Part shown: piece by piece, positions 30,390 to 41,277 of the stretch | Layout of the letters: every line of letters starts with the position of its first letter | Position numbering within the stretch: position 1 is the stretch's first letter | Origin: Leishmania martiniquensis | Lineage: Eukaryota; Euglenozoa; Kinetoplastea; Trypanosomatida; Trypanosomatidae | NCBI RefSeq assembly: GCF_017916325.1 | Contig: NC_090164.1 | Span: 283,001 to 347,000, forward strand | Direction: 5' to 3' | DNA: 64,000 bases | Notes under the pieces: model-generated | The model's database searches: none | The model's input: only the letters and a program-made list of their open reading frames with translations | Told to the model about the DNA's origin: nothing | Translations under genes and position numbers: made by a program

Positions 30390-32303
30390 CTACTGCGGGT
30401 GTGCCTCGTGAACGGAGACAGAGACAAGTGCCCCAACCCTACTGTAGCAGGGCTCTGTCTGACTGCTGTAGTCACGAGGGCGATCCTTCTTGAAGGATCG
30501 TACTCCTGGCTTGTTCACGGGAACCTCAGAAAGGGAGCCGCTGTGGCTGGCGGGGCACCGCGAGCGCGGGCGCTGCGCAACACTCTGGGACGGCGACGAG
30601 ATTGCGCCCGCTGCCAAATGCTGAATGGCAAGCAGCGTCGCGGTTGGCGAGAGGTTGCTCGTCGCTAAGAAGTTGTCCCACAGAGCGCACCGAGCTACTG
30701 GGAGCAACAAAGATGGCCCCGAAGGTGCCAGTTGGCCACCAGTAGACTCGATGGATACGCGACTCTCGGACACTGCGGCGTGTGTCATGGAGCTGGAGGC
30801 ATCCTCTGCCACGACCGCTGCCCGCTCCTCACTGAAAGTCAGTCCTCTGGAAGGAAGCGCCGGCTCCTGCTGCAGATCATATGGGCGCTCGCTCTTTCGC
30901 TGCGTTGCAGCAACGCACGGAGGTGTTGTGCTCCCGCCGATCGAGTGGGGCCGCTCACTTTCAAGGTCGACAGCAGGTACACGTGACGGCGTCGCGACGT
31001 GTGCAGCGACCTGCTGCAGACTGTCGCTTCGGGGCACCGTAGGCGTCGGGCTTCGAGCCGACTCGACAAAAAAGCGAGCCCGCTCGAGAACCTCCCACGC
31101 AGCAGTGTGCGCTGGAAAGCGCTGAGACAGTAGCTCCTGGGCAATCCATAGCTGTTGAGCGGCGAGCTTAGCCGCGTAGCCGGCGCCGACAACACCGAGG
31201 CATCCGTTGATCCGGCTCGGATCGCCTGCCACCGCCTGAGGAGAGGCGCCATGCAGCAGTACACCTGCGTCAGCAGAGACACGCGTCCCGGATGAGTCAG
31301 ACTGCCACGAGGTGAACGGCGGCGGACTCCGGCGCGCCGTTCCGCTTCCAGAAACCTCAAACACTTGCAGCTGCGGGGAGAGCGAGGGGTGCCGAAGTGC
31401 CTGTGCAGCCTGCCCAAGTCGATCCAGCACCACAGACGCCTCTCCAACAGCCTCGACAGATGCGGCGCATACCGGGCCCTCGCGCCACCGCTGCTGGAGG
31501 TGCGTGACGGATTGCACAATTGCGTCGAGAAACAGCCATTGCACCCGCGCAGCGCGTGAAGGGGTCAAAACGCCGCAGCCTCCGCCATCTTCCTCGGTAA
31601 GAAACACGTTGCCGGTGTCGAGTTGGCATATACACCAAAGCATGCTCTGCTGCAGCCCCAACGTCAGCTCCGCGTGGTAGCGGACGAGATTGCACACCAC
31701 CTCGCCTTCGGCGGGCGAGGAGCTTGTGGACCTCCTTGCGGGCAGAAGGTCGACGGACTGCGCGGAGGACCGAAGAGGAAGGGATGTCCCCGGGACTGTG
31801 TAGCGCCGTCCTCGGCGGCGGATAGTGCTTGTGTCAGTATATCGCTTTCCCATATCGGAGCTGCTACTCGTCGCCGATGCTTGAGCCTCGCGTAATGGCA
31901 GAGCTGCTTCGCTGTTCATGGAATGGTGCATCTCTTGTTGCAGCCCGTCTAAAACTCGCCTCTCTAGCACGTGAGTGAGGCGGAGAAGGTACAGCCCGGC
32001 TTCTATCACGCTGTCACCACGCGGGCCGCAGTCAGGCGGTGCAGCCGCGCTCAAAGCACTCTCCAGTGAGCGTGCTATACGTACCCGGCTCACGAGTGTC
32101 CTGCTGCGGCACCGGGTCGGAGTATTGCCTGTCAAACGGTTACTGAGATGTCCATCGGCTGCGTGACTGTCATAGGATAAGGAGGTGGCTGCCTGCCATA
32201 TAAATTGTTCCAGCGCCTGTACGAAGCGCTCGACTGGATCTGCTACAGAGAAATCATGCTCTTGGCTACACCGCAGGTGCGCCGGCGAGCCACGAGAGCC
32301 CAT
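30390..32303 (-). CDS. Hypothetical protein
   Basis: A 637-residue protein from the ATG at 32303 (MGSRGSPAHLRC). A 28-codon upstream extension would need a GTG start. Ordered-looking parts include an N-terminal helical segment (VERFVQALEQFIWQAATSL), a leucine-rich segment (EAGLYLLRLTHVLERRVLDGL) and a region around LVRYHAELTLGLQQSMLWCI. These are joined by serine/proline/arginine-rich linkers. I recognise no domain, signal peptide or membrane segment. It is the gene immediately upstream, in transcription order, of the inserted GC-rich element and retroposon remnant, so its 3' UTR and polyadenylation region face that insertion. Confidence 0.75.
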   Translation of the reverse strand: MGSRGSPAHLRCSQEHDFSVADPVERFVQALEQFIWQAATSLSYDSHAADGHLSNRLTGNTPTRCRSRTLVSRVRIARSLESALSAAAPPDCGPRGDSVIEAGLYLLRLTHVLERRVLDGLQQEMHHSMNSEAALPLREAQASATSSSSDMGKRYTDTSTIRRRGRRYTVPGTSLPLRSSAQSVDLLPARRSTSSSPAEGEVVCNLVRYHAELTLGLQQSMLWCICQLDTGNVFLTEEDGGGCGVLTPSRAARVQWLFLDAIVQSVTHLQQRWREGPVCAASVEAVGEASVVLDRLGQAAQALRHPSLSPQLQVFEVSGSGTARRSPPPFTSWQSDSSGTRVSADAGVLLHGASPQAVAGDPSRINGCLGVVGAGYAAKLAAQQLWIAQELLSQRFPAHTAAWEVLERARFFVESARSPTPTVPRSDSLQQVAAHVATPSRVPAVDLESERPHSIGGSTTPPCVAATQRKSERPYDLQQEPALPSRGLTFSEERAAVVAEDASSSMTHAAVSESRVSIESTGGQLAPSGPSLLLPVARCALWDNFLATSNLSPTATLLAIQHLAAGAISSPSQSVAQRPRSRCPASHSGSLSEVPVNKPGVRSFKKDRPRDYSSQTEPCYSRVGALVSVSVHEAHPQ

Positions 32304-32857
32304 TCCGCGAGGTGAAAAACAAGTCACCACAAGTGCACCGCACTCGCCTTGAAGCGGGGGGAGAATTCTAGTCGATGCACCAAGCACCCTTTCCTCAACG
32401 TACGAGTCGAAGGTGAAGGAAAAATGTTACACCAAAAGAAGTTGAACGGAAGATACGGAAAGAAAAGGACAGTAAATGCGCCTCTGTAGGCGAAGAGCGG
32501 CAGAGGGAGGCCTGAAAAGGGGACAGTCTGCTCAGCAAGTAGACTGTGTTGCGCCTCGAAGCGCGGGAGAGCCAGCTTGCATGCACCGCGACACGCGCTT
32601 TTTAGTGGCGTGCGTGGGGAAGTCGCGTGATTCTTAGCCTATTCGACTCTCAGAGACCCTCACAGATGCTGGTCAGAATGCACTTTTTTTTCTCATCAGC
32701 TCAGTGGCAACGGCATAGATTGGGCAACTCAACAGTGGCGGTGGGTCACATTCTTCACCCACACCGGCACGCCAGCAAACGAGAGACGCCCCACGAGCAC
32801 GAGCCGCGGCACCCCTCTTGCCCTCAAAGAGACACATGTGCTCTCCCAGGTGGGTCC
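32304..32857. other. Intergenic region
   Basis: 550 bp between the U2B''-like gene stop and the start of the unknown protein. Purine-rich plus-strand sequence (32405-32520) is the probable pyrimidine tract for the downstream gene. No gene was seen. Confidence 0.6.
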
Positions 32858-33202
32858 TTATCCTTTCTTCTGCAACGCGCGCAAGCGCTTCTTCTCGCGC
32901 GCCAGATCGCGGCGGCGACGCTCGCCAGGTGTGACGCAGAATGCCTGGCTGTGTGCATAGAAGGCCTGGATTTGGCGGCCGTAGAACATTCGATCGTGCA
33001 GCGATCGGCGAGCCGTCGTGGCCGTGCCGACGTCTGTGAACACTACAAATGCCTGGCCGTAAAATTCCTTCGACTTCCTGTAAAGCACCGCCTTCACAGG
33101 TCCAAACTGAGTGCAGTACAGATACAAAGCGCGACGCACTTCATTGGCCGACGACTTGTCCGGCAGTCCTCGAATGTAGAGCGTCTGCTTCGGCTCTTCC
33201 AT
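32858..33202 (-). CDS. Single-RRM RNA-binding protein, U1A/U2B'' type
   Basis: A 114-residue protein with one RNA-recognition motif (about residues 6-80) and a short basic tail ([21 protein letters not shown]). RNP2 is LYIRGL near residue 8. RNP1 is the GQAFVVF block in [15 protein letters not shown], in the style of U1A and U2B''. The sequence order ([11 protein letters not shown], then [16 protein letters not shown], then [18 protein letters not shown]) closely follows the first RRM of U1A/U2B'', whose role is binding U snRNA loops. Trypanosomatid U2B'' has a single RRM, as here, and acts in the U2 snRNP needed for trans-splicing. The RRM call is firm; the U2B'' identity is likely. Confidence 0.88.
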   Translation of the reverse strand: MEEPKQTLYIRGLPDKSSANEVRRALYLYCTQFGPVKAVLYRKSKEFYGQAFVVFTDVGTATTARRSLHDRMFYGRQIQAFYAHSQAFCVTPGERRRRDLAREKKRLRALQKKG

Positions 33203-34187
33203 GACTAAATACGAGTGAGGTCACCGGCGATCTCTTTGTCGGGTGTGTTTGCATGCGCGGCAACGCGCAGGGCGTAAAAGGAGAGAGAGAGAGAGAGAAA
33301 GGAGGGGATACAACGATGCAGAGACTAAAGGAGGAGATGCGATAGGTGGTGCTGATCCTTTTTTCAAGAAATGAGAAAAAATCTGCCGGCGCGACCGAAG
33401 CCACCCGAGGCTGCCACGAGCGACATGATGGCAAACCTCAGTCACAATACAAGAGCAGTACAACACGATAGGGGGGGACTGGAGACGAAATGCGTTCCGC
33501 CGCTCTGTACACACGCATCCTGGTACGCCCAGTCCAGTGCGTGGAAATGGCATGCGTCCCCGTTCTTTTTTTTCTTGCGCACAAGCGCCTTCAACACGTT
33601 ACGGCGCCTCGAGACCGCGTAGCATAAGAGAGGTCGGGGGGGCGTAAGAAAAACAATAATAAAAAACAAAGCCGAATCGCTGGCCCAGGAACCTCAACTA
33701 GTCACCAGAGGTAGAATGCAAAGTGCTCCGAGGAGAGACGTCAGAGACGCGCACGCACGGCAAAGGAGATGGGATCGTGCCATCGAACTCCTGCTTCATA
33801 TCCTCCACCTGGCCGTGCTGATCGACAAGTTCAAAATAGACTTGAATAAGAGGAAATTTTCTTTGCAAAGAGCAAGAGAAAAAGATAATGAGGAGAGAGG
33901 GTCAGGGCAGGTGCAAAGTCAAGCTTGGCCACAAGTATCAGCATTGCCCCCTCCCCCTTCCTTCCTCTTTCCTCTCCCCCTGCTCGCTGCCAGAACAAAA
34001 AACAGCACTGGTTTACCTTTACAACGAAAAAAAAAGAAATCCAAATATGTGCCTCATCGGCCACTCGCGGTGGCCAATTCGTTTGTCTGATATGTTCTAC
34101 TGCTCCTCACTGAGCTGATTTCCTCGCGGTGTTACGCCCATCGCGCGCAACGACAAGCTGCGCCGTTTGGTGTCGCCAACACCTGCT
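33203..34187. other. Intergenic region with GA microsatellite
   Basis: About 1 kb. A GA repeat at 33281-33298 is a CT pyrimidine tract on the transcript and probably directs splicing of the U2B''-like mRNA, whose start lies 80 bp downstream. No gene was seen. Confidence 0.6.
33281..33298 (-). promoter_or_regulatory. CT-repeat pyrimidine tract upstream of the U2B''-like gene
   Basis: Nine GA units on the plus strand give an uninterrupted CT tract in the precursor RNA about 80 nt upstream of the start codon at 33202. Trypanosomatid trans-splicing uses such tracts followed by the first suitable AG. The exact acceptor was not assigned. Confidence 0.5.
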
Positions 34188-35552
34188 TCACCGTTGCGAG
34201 ACCAAACGCCCATTCACGTACGTTTGCACGACGTTGTGCGGTGCCGCGTTGTAGACGATCTTTTGGAAGACGTCCTCCAGGGTGTCGATGCCCTCAAAGA
34301 CCACCAGGCTGCTGTTTGGAAGCGTCGTGTCGATCACCAGTGCATCGAACTTGTAGCCTGGAGCGATGCGGCCGATCTTGAGGTCGAGTGAAATACCGCC
34401 ATTGGTGGTAGCCACGAAGAACACCTCTACGCTGCTCACGCGGGCGCCGCGGTGCTGACTGCGCTCTGTTGCACTCAGACACGGATCGGTGCCACTATCC
34501 AGCGCGCGGCCTGCCACGAGCGCATAGCGGCACACATCGAACAGAGAGGCACTCGGACCTCCAGAGATGTCAGTCCCCATGCCCACATGCACGCCGATGT
34601 CCAAAGCCTTTTGCAGTGGGAAGACGGCGCCGGAAAAGTAAAAGTTAGACAGCGGGCAATGAGCCACAGCTGCCCCGCGCTCCTTCACCAGTAGCATATC
34701 CTCCGTGGAGAGGTAGTTGGAGTGCGCCAGGATGGTCCGACGAGTCACGAGTCCGAAGTCATCAAGGGAGCAGGCGTCGTGCTTGCCGTGACGCTGGATC
34801 ACGTAGTTGTGCTCCCAATCACTCTCAGAGCAGTGTGTCTGCACGTGGCAGCGGTACTTCTTCGCCAGCTCGCCCAATCCACGCAGCGTCTCATCAGTGC
34901 AACTCGGAATGAAACGCGGAATAACAGCCGGGAGCACGAGACCGTCGGCGTTTCCTTTTAGAGCACGCACCTGTTCCACAAAGGCCTCTGACTGCGCTAC
35001 AGACTCCTCCGGCGATGCGTCGCGGTAGTACTCCGGACACTGATCAGCCTTGTCCATCGAAACGCGGCCGACCACTGCGCGTTGTCCCTTCGCCAAGCAG
35101 ATGCGTGCAAGAAGAAGGCTGGATTCTAGGTGAATTGACGCAAAGTACGCCACAGTCGTCGTACCATTCGCCAGCAACGTGGACACGAGCGAGTTGTACG
35201 ACTTCTCCGCAAACTCAAGATCCTTGTAACGCGCCTCCAACGGGAATGTGTACTGCTGCAGCCACTCCTCCAAATTTCGATCAAGTGCCATGCCAAGCTG
35301 TGGCCACTGCGGCGCATGCACGTGCAGATCAATAAGTCCAGGGATCAGGTATTGTCCCTTCTTGAGACAAGTGAGGTGGCCAGCGGCCGACGCTGCATCG
35401 AGAGCGCTTGCGTAGGCTTCTGCATCGGTCGCCGGATTGATCACCTGTTCAATCGTGCCATCACGCACCAAGACTAGGGCGTCCTGAATAATGTTCAGCG
35501 TGTGCCGCTCCGGCGCCTCGAAGAGAGTTCCCACAAAGGCTTGCGTAAGCAT
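34188..35552 (-). CDS. Guanine deaminase (amidohydrolase family)
   Basis: A 454-residue metal-dependent hydrolase that converts guanine to xanthine and ammonia, part of purine salvage in organisms that cannot make purines. The metal site is complete: HVH in LIDLHVHAPQW (His77, His79), His in CHVQTHCSESDWEH, His in ILAHSNYLS, and Asp in GMGTDISGGPS. The family-specific HAPQW block identifies guanine rather than adenine deaminase. The length matches known guanine deaminases. The ATG at 35552 is preferred over a GTG two codons upstream. A pyrimidine tract and AG end only a few bases before it. It lies in the inverted-repeat-bracketed 20 kb block. Confidence 0.95.
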   Translation of the reverse strand: MLTQAFVGTLFEAPERHTLNIIQDALVLVRDGTIEQVINPATDAEAYASALDAASAAGHLTCLKKGQYLIPGLIDLHVHAPQWPQLGMALDRNLEEWLQQYTFPLEARYKDLEFAEKSYNSLVSTLLANGTTTVAYFASIHLESSLLLARICLAKGQRAVVGRVSMDKADQCPEYYRDASPEESVAQSEAFVEQVRALKGNADGLVLPAVIPRFIPSCTDETLRGLGELAKKYRCHVQTHCSESDWEHNYVIQRHGKHDACSLDDFGLVTRRTILAHSNYLSTEDMLLVKERGAAVAHCPLSNFYFSGAVFPLQKALDIGVHVGMGTDISGGPSASLFDVCRYALVAGRALDSGTDPCLSATERSQHRGARVSSVEVFFVATTNGGISLDLKIGRIAPGYKFDALVIDTTLPNSSLVVFEGIDTLEDVFQKIVYNAAPHNVVQTYVNGRLVSQR

Positions 35553-35558
35553 CCTCAC

Positions 35559-35577
35559 CTGCGTGGGAGAAAGGGGT
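35559..35577 (-). promoter_or_regulatory. Predicted trans-splice acceptor of the guanine deaminase gene
   Basis: On the minus strand the sequence ccccTTTCTCCCACGCAG ends with AG at 35560-35559, six bases before the ATG at 35552. If used, the 5' UTR after the spliced leader would be only six bases. The position is predicted from sequence alone. Confidence 0.4.
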
Positions 35578-37824
35578 GAATTAGAGACACCTTTGTTTAT
35601 CCCTCCGTGTGGATGGATGGCGCTCTCGTGCTATCTGGGCAGTGCTTGTCAAAAAACGAGAAACGTGTCGATCGCGCTAAAGTCTTCAGATACATGCCCA
35701 GAGGGGGACGACGAGAGCACCAGCGGTGGAGAGAGAGCCAAAACGACAAGGAGCAGGCACGAGAGAAGAGGTAGACGTCACAGCTGAAGCCGGTGACGCC
35801 GGTGCGCTTCAAACCCAGCAGAGCGCAAGTGGGGAGACCCTGCTACCTTGCGGCGAGAAGAGCTCTGGGGCTGTGCAACTCGAGACCTTTTCAGGCAAGC
35901 GAGACTCAAAAGTCAACTCTCACCATTTGCTCCTCACCTTCCCAGTGACGTCCCGAGAGCGAAGAAAAAGACGACTGGTCATCTCCTCTGACCTCTGCTG
36001 CTGCCTCTTCTTCGCATTAAGCTCGCCTCTCAGGTTGCGTGGTTGGGTTCGTATTCTACCACGAACTTGGGACAGGAAACCTTCATACCGCTCACGCTAG
36101 TTGACAGGAAATACCCTTAGCTTTGAAGCCAAGAGAAGGAGAAAAACATGCTTATAAAAAAAAACATTTTTCGTCAGCGAGTCCATTCCGACGTACAGCA
36201 GAAGTCGAGCTCCACTCTCCTCCCGTCCTGTCACACGCCCCGACTCGTGTGATGCGCAGCACCGGTAGATACGCGTTGCAGCAACGCGCCGCCTCGAGCT
36301 CAGCCCACCCCCGATTCACACCTCACTTCAGTGTCACCAGCATTCCCGCAGCCACCACGTGGCGCATCCTCCTCGGGGCGGCTCAGGCTCCCTGGCGGTA
36401 CGCTGTGAAGGGTGGGTAACATGCCCAGCAGTGGCGTTGGCGCAGCGCATACCGTTCGGAGGGCACAGGCGCCCCCGCTGTCGCGGGTCGCTCCGACGCA
36501 GCGCCATCCAGAACCTCACCACCCACACCAGCAGTGATGTGTCCCTCTGACTTCGCCACGCCGTAGCCACCTGACCCTTTGTCACCGGTAGAGGCGGATC
36601 TGCATTGCGAGGAATGGGGTCTGCTTGGCCTCCCCACACGGAGCGTGGGGTGCTGGACCCCATGCGGTACCACGCACCGAGGCACTCCTTGTCATGATGC
36701 ACTCGGGAGAAAATCAAGAGCATAACGAAGGGGAAGCTGAAGTATAGTGGAAAGAGGCGAAAGTACACAAACACACACACGTAAAAAGAGGGGAGTGAAA
36801 GGAGAAAGATGGAAGAGCTCGGGAGGAGAGGGGGAGGGGGGAGGGGGGAAAGCACCTTTGAATAAGAGAGCAAGAGGGGAGATGCGAGTAAAACAACGGA
36901 AACGAGTGCGCAGAAGATGGACAAAAGGAGGAAAGAAGAGGAAACAGGTGTTGAGGTTAGTTGTCAGGTTGTGGCACTCATGTCAAGTTATGCGTCTGCA
37001 GCTTTTGTTTGCTTTTTTCTCTTCGTTTCTTCTGTCTATTATCAGAAGTGAAGAGAGAGAGAGATGCCGCCGCTCGCTCCTCTCTCCGCTGTCCGATTCT
37101 ATATTGCATTCATCGGCACCCACAGGGTGACAAAGACACATAAGGGTAGAGGGAGGAAAGTCGCGCGTGGAGAAGCAAGTCATAAAGAGAAAGAAAAGTT
37201 GAACACACGCGCGCAGATCCACACACACGCACATTCATATATGCTATGTGTGACTGAGAAAGCAAAAGAGTTGACAGGGTAGAAAACAAAAACAGAAGAC
37301 AAAGGTGAGTGGCCTACAGGGTGGGAAACAGAGGAGAAAACAGTGCGCTCATGCAGAATCAGTGAGGTGTGAAAACGGGCTAACGTTGCCTTATGAAACA
37401 CGCACGGACCGGCACTGCTCATTTGCTTTCAACGCAGCTTTTCTGGTCTCTCTCTCTCTTTCTCGACCCCAACGCAGAACACCGAAAAAAAAAGAGGAGC
37501 ACTGCCGCAGTTTTTTCCTTTGGGATGTTTGTGAGTGAGTTGAATGATACCCACAACCGCGCGCACACGCATAGACACAGAAAAGGTATTCAAGCATTTT
37601 CTTCCGTTGGCCGAATGCTACCAGAGGGGAAGAAGTGCAAAATGTGCTCGCTTGTGTACTCGCTTACCTTTCCGGTTCCTCTGCGTCACGACATGGACGC
37701 CTCAAGAGGCCTTGGTAGAAGGAACGTGAGAGCCACGTGTTAGAAACTGGTCGTGCAAAGCCTCGCGTCGTCGCTCAGCGTACTTGCAGACATTGGCGCA
37801 TGTACACACAAAAAACCAAGGTAA
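35578..37824. other. Intergenic region containing a SIDER-like repeat
   Basis: About 2.2 kb between the cytochrome b5 (copy 1) stop and the guanine deaminase start. Apart from the 473 bp repeat at 36197-36669 it holds purine-rich plus-strand tracts (36730-36960, with a strong G-run at 36828-36848) and A/T-richer sequence after 36.95 kb. No gene was seen. Confidence 0.6.
36197..36669 (-). repeat. 473 bp SIDER-like retroposon, copy A
   Basis: Nearly identical to 41880-42352 in the same orientation; I see differences at 36202 (A versus G) and 36270 (T versus C). Its length, position in a 3' untranslated region, and the sequence block reading ggggtccagcaccccac on the minus strand fit the SIDER family of short ingi-related retroposons in Leishmania. 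SIDER2 members in 3' UTRs are known to destabilise mRNAs. Here it would lie in the 3' UTR of cytochrome b5 copy 1. The repeat is certain; the family name is likely. Confidence 0.75.
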
Positions 37825-38331
37825 TTAGCGTACCCACTGTGGGCACGGTCCGAAATCGTAGCGGCAATACTGCTGGTCTGGTGTCGTTGTGGTGCTGGCG
37901 TATGTATCCACTGTGCGCGTGTGGCTCTGCTCGCCACCGTTAATGTGCGCCCGCGTGATACCCACAGGTGATGATCCTGCAGGACATGCTGTAACGGATC
38001 GGGTGTTCGCCTCGTGCGTCACGGTACGCGGCGGGAACAGTCTTAGGGCAACCTCGGGAGTGATTTCTCCCACCTTGCGATCGTCCCACTGCCGACGTGC
38101 GTAGTGACTGTGTAACGTGTAGTCGGCTTTACAGTCTTTCGACCCGCCCCCACGCCGCAGGATAGCCGCCTCACCGCCTGGGTGCGTTCCTAGCATCCCG
38201 GTAACATCGTACACTGAGTTCCCAGAGACGATCCACAAAGATCGCCGCGTGTTGTGCATGCGGATCTCTTCTTCACTCAGAACAGGCCAGCGCTTCTTAA
38301 GCCCGCTAAGGAAAAGCAAATCGCTTAGCAT
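37825..38331 (-). CDS. Cytochrome b5-domain protein, copy 1
   Basis: A 168-residue protein with a cytochrome b5 heme-binding domain at about residues 14-92 and an unrelated polar C-terminal tail. His50 in the HPGG motif (GMLGTHPGGEAAIL) is one heme ligand; the second is His74 or His76 in TLHSHYARR, followed by the usual VGEI ending. There is no membrane anchor, so it should be soluble, unlike ER cytochrome b5. It is a tandem paralogue of the gene at 40756-41277; the two share the same length of N-terminus and alignment through residue 90, then diverge completely. It probably carries electrons for a partner that cannot be named from the sequence. Confidence 0.9.
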   Translation of the reverse strand: MLSDLLFLSGLKKRWPVLSEEEIRMHNTRRSLWIVSGNSVYDVTGMLGTHPGGEAAILRRGGGSKDCKADYTLHSHYARRQWDDRKVGEITPEVALRLFPPRTVTHEANTRSVTACPAGSSPVGITRAHINGGEQSHTRTVDTYASTTTTPDQQYCRYDFGPCPQWVR

Positions 38332-40755
38332 ATTCGATGTGAGAGAAATGCGTAGGGCTTCTTGTATGAGTAAAGGTGCGCGCTACGATAGTATCGAACT
38401 GAAGAGTAAGAGGTCTACCCTGCTTCAGCTCTTCGCTAGGGCAGCAATACCGTACTTCGATAAAAGCGCTGGAGTGTGTGCTGTGCGCTTGTGAAATACG
38501 GAGGGAAAAGTCAGAGTGAAAACAAAAAAACTGACAAAGGGATGCGCGAGTGAAGAGAGGAAACAGCGAGACGCTGGAAAAGAGCGAATGAGCTGCCTCC
38601 CAACCGAAGCCCCAGCAGCGAGCAGCCCCGACGAGAGATTCAAAAGGGGAAAAAAAAGGGAGTGAAAAGGGGGGAGAGCGGAGGGGAGAGAGACAGTCGC
38701 ACGCCTTTTTCCCAGCTTCACCGCGTGCTGCTATGAGCAGGAAATAGGGAAAAAACGTCCGCAGCCGTGGTGCGTTTCTTTTACGTAGCTTCGCCCACTA
38801 CCTCGGCGTGAGCTGAGGATTCAATCGTAGTAAAAGCACTGCTTTACAAAACCTAAGAAATAAGAAGAGGGGCCCTGATGACCGAGCACGTTCAGATGTG
38901 GGATCGCCGACACTTCTCTTCCTTGATCTTGTGCAAGAGGTGGCACAGAGGCACGACGAAACGCAAAGTAATGATGAAAGAAGGTGGTATGGAGGAACGG
39001 TAATTGGACAAAGGCGTCCTATTCTCATAGAGAAAGAGCATTTTGGGCGAACCTCCCTTGCGTTGCTTCTTCGGTGAGACAGTAAGGCTCTTTTTTTTGG
39101 AGGAGTCTGCGCGTAATGAGCCTCTATTCATGATCAGGGATTGCTATGCCGTATGATAGAATCGATCTTGGTCAGTTTTTTATTGAATGTGAAAAGAAGC
39201 TACATGTATCCCTCTCTTTCGTTGGTGACGCTGAAACTCAGAGGACCGCCTCTGTAGTTGTACATGCAGGCAGATTAGCTTTTGTAAACAAAAAAGAGTC
39301 AAGCGCGAAGCAACACGAAAAAGTGACTTAAAAGGGAAAAGGAGAGGAACGGCTGATGATGGAAGAAGCACTCGGGTGAAGCGAGAAAACACAGTGAAAG
39401 AAGAGCAACAGACCAACGACGCACAAAAAAAAGTGGTCAAAGTACACTGACGGAAACAAGAAGGGGCAAGAGAAACGCTGCGACAAAGGCTACCCTGTAC
39501 CGATTCTCTCAAAGAGACAGCTGAACAAAAAAAATGGATCTTCTTCAAGGCATGCCTGTCTCGTTTCCATGCTTCCCTAGCACCGCCACCCCCAGAAGGC
39601 AAGCTGAGCTGTGTGGAGCTGAACATGAAAGAGCGTAGACCACCAATCCACCTCAAAGGAGAATTAGGATTCATTACCTCAGGGTGGGAGCAGCAAGGTC
39701 AACAGTCGGAGAAAAGAGCTGACGAGGTACTCCTAGCTTTACCGCAGGTAGTCCCCATGGGCATGTCCTATTCAAAAAGAATTCACGCCTTGGCCCTTTT
39801 CAACATCCGACGACTATAACGGAAGGAGAAGTAGAACCCATCACTTCCGTCAAGCCAATCATTTGCCGAAACCTCGAAAACAAGAAAACTTAATTTTACA
39901 AAACATAAACACGGGAAGCACCAAAAGGAAGCCAGAAGACAAAGCAATGAGCAGACATCAAGGAGAAAGAAATAGATCTAGAGAAGCATTATGTCGGTGC
40001 GCGCAGACACAGACACACATACGCACAGACATGCTGCTTTTCGAGTGAAGAAGGCATCGAAGAGGGGGAAAGGGAAATGTCGATTGCGCGCCCTCTCTTC
40101 CTTCCGTGCTAGGCGGTTTAGGGATGAGCGAAGCGCGTATATGCCTTTTTTGAAAGGAAGGTTTGTATGTGTATGTGTATGTGTATGGGTGTGGGTGCTC
40201 GACTACCCCCCCCCCGCATTCATTCATTTTCCCCTCTTTTGGCTGCTATTGTTGGTCGTGTGCCGCCGTTGGAATGGAATTCACAATAATGGACTACTGC
40301 ACACGTTTTTCCAAAGCTGTGATGACTACTAAACTACACCATCGATATCGCTTTTGGGCACGCCGGTTAGCAGGGATTTCATGTTGAATGACGCTTACAT
40401 TCTTCTTGGGTTGCATTTTTTCTCTTCTCCGCTGCCAAAGGGGACGTACAACAAGATAAGGCGTATTCTTTCAGGTAGAAGGAGAAAAAAAGAGGAGCGG
40501 AAGAAATCACACAAGTATCTTCAAGAAACATCAGCGTAACAGCCCGCGAGAGTCATTGACATTTTATACGGCAGACAGACTGAAGAAAGGCGAAAACGCA
40601 CTAGGCTCTCTGCTTACGCTTACACACACCTGGACGTGGACCATCGAGTGCACGAAAACGAAAACGAGGAAAACAGCTCTGACACAAGCTGATCTCAATG
40701 AAACATCGACTTATACGCCTTTTTCTAAGACAAGCGAATTGAAGAAGAAAGAAGA
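38332..40755. other. Intergenic region between the cytochrome b5 paralogues
   Basis: About 2.4 kb, lower in GC than the left part of the window, with A-rich and purine-rich plus-strand tracts (38560-38700, 39300-39460) and a TGTATG repeat at 40163-40196. Open frames (for example 39180-39674) are low-complexity and not supported. It is probably mainly the long 3' UTR of copy 2 and the splice region of copy 1. Confidence 0.55.
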
Positions 40756-41277
40756 TCAGATTACGGGAGTCGGCTGCACCTCACTAACACCCAATGCAGC
40801 AATGATATCCGTATCGCTTGATGACAACGGATTATTATGGGCCCCGTCATCCCACTGCTCGGAGTCGCTACAGTACAGGTGCCTTCCGTGAAGGTTGGTT
40901 GGGACACATACCTTCGCGCACGTCTCGGGTGAAGACTGCAGTGGCGGCACCGTCTTCGGAGGAGCGGTGGAAGGGCCAGGGGAGATTTTCTGAACATCGT
41001 GCGGTGATAGCTCCCCGATCTTGTACTTCTGCGCTTCGCGGCGTGTGGCCCTCCCGTGAAACATCAAGTCCTTCTCGCAGTCCTTCGCGCCACCACCTCG
41101 CTTCAACAACGCCCCATCCCCGCCGGGATGGTGCCCGAGGAGTGGCGTGATGTCCAGCACAGAGTTGCCGACGATGATCCATAACGACTCCCTCGTTTTA
41201 TGCTTGGCCACCTCCTCACGTGTAATCGTGGGCCATTTCTGAGCTAACCCGGCCAACTGCAGAAGGTGGGTGAGCAT
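40756..41277 (-). CDS. Cytochrome b5-domain protein, copy 2
   Basis: A 173-residue paralogue of the protein at 37825-38331. The cytochrome b5 domain covers about residues 14-92: WPTITREEVAKH, then LLGHHPGGDGALL (His50 ligand), then LMFHGRATRREAQKYKIGEL (His74 ligand). The C-terminal 80 residues are Pro/Ser-rich with two cysteines and no membrane segment, and do not resemble the tail of copy 1. Both heme ligands are present, so both copies should bind heme. It lies between the TPR-like gene and copy 1 in the same transcription unit, with the second SIDER-like repeat just upstream. Confidence 0.9.
   Translation of the reverse strand: MLTHLLQLAGLAQKWPTITREEVAKHKTRESLWIIVGNSVLDITPLLGHHPGGDGALLKRGGGAKDCEKDLMFHGRATRREAQKYKIGELSPHDVQKISPGPSTAPPKTVPPLQSSPETCAKVCVPTNLHGRHLYCSDSEQWDDGAHNNPLSSSDTDIIAALGVSEVQPTPVI

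Noticed and set aside
36334..36924. 196-codon frame across the SIDER-like repeat
   Set aside because: The part inside the repeat recurs in copy B, and the rest is pyrimidine-tract sequence; it is explained by the repeat and not by a gene.
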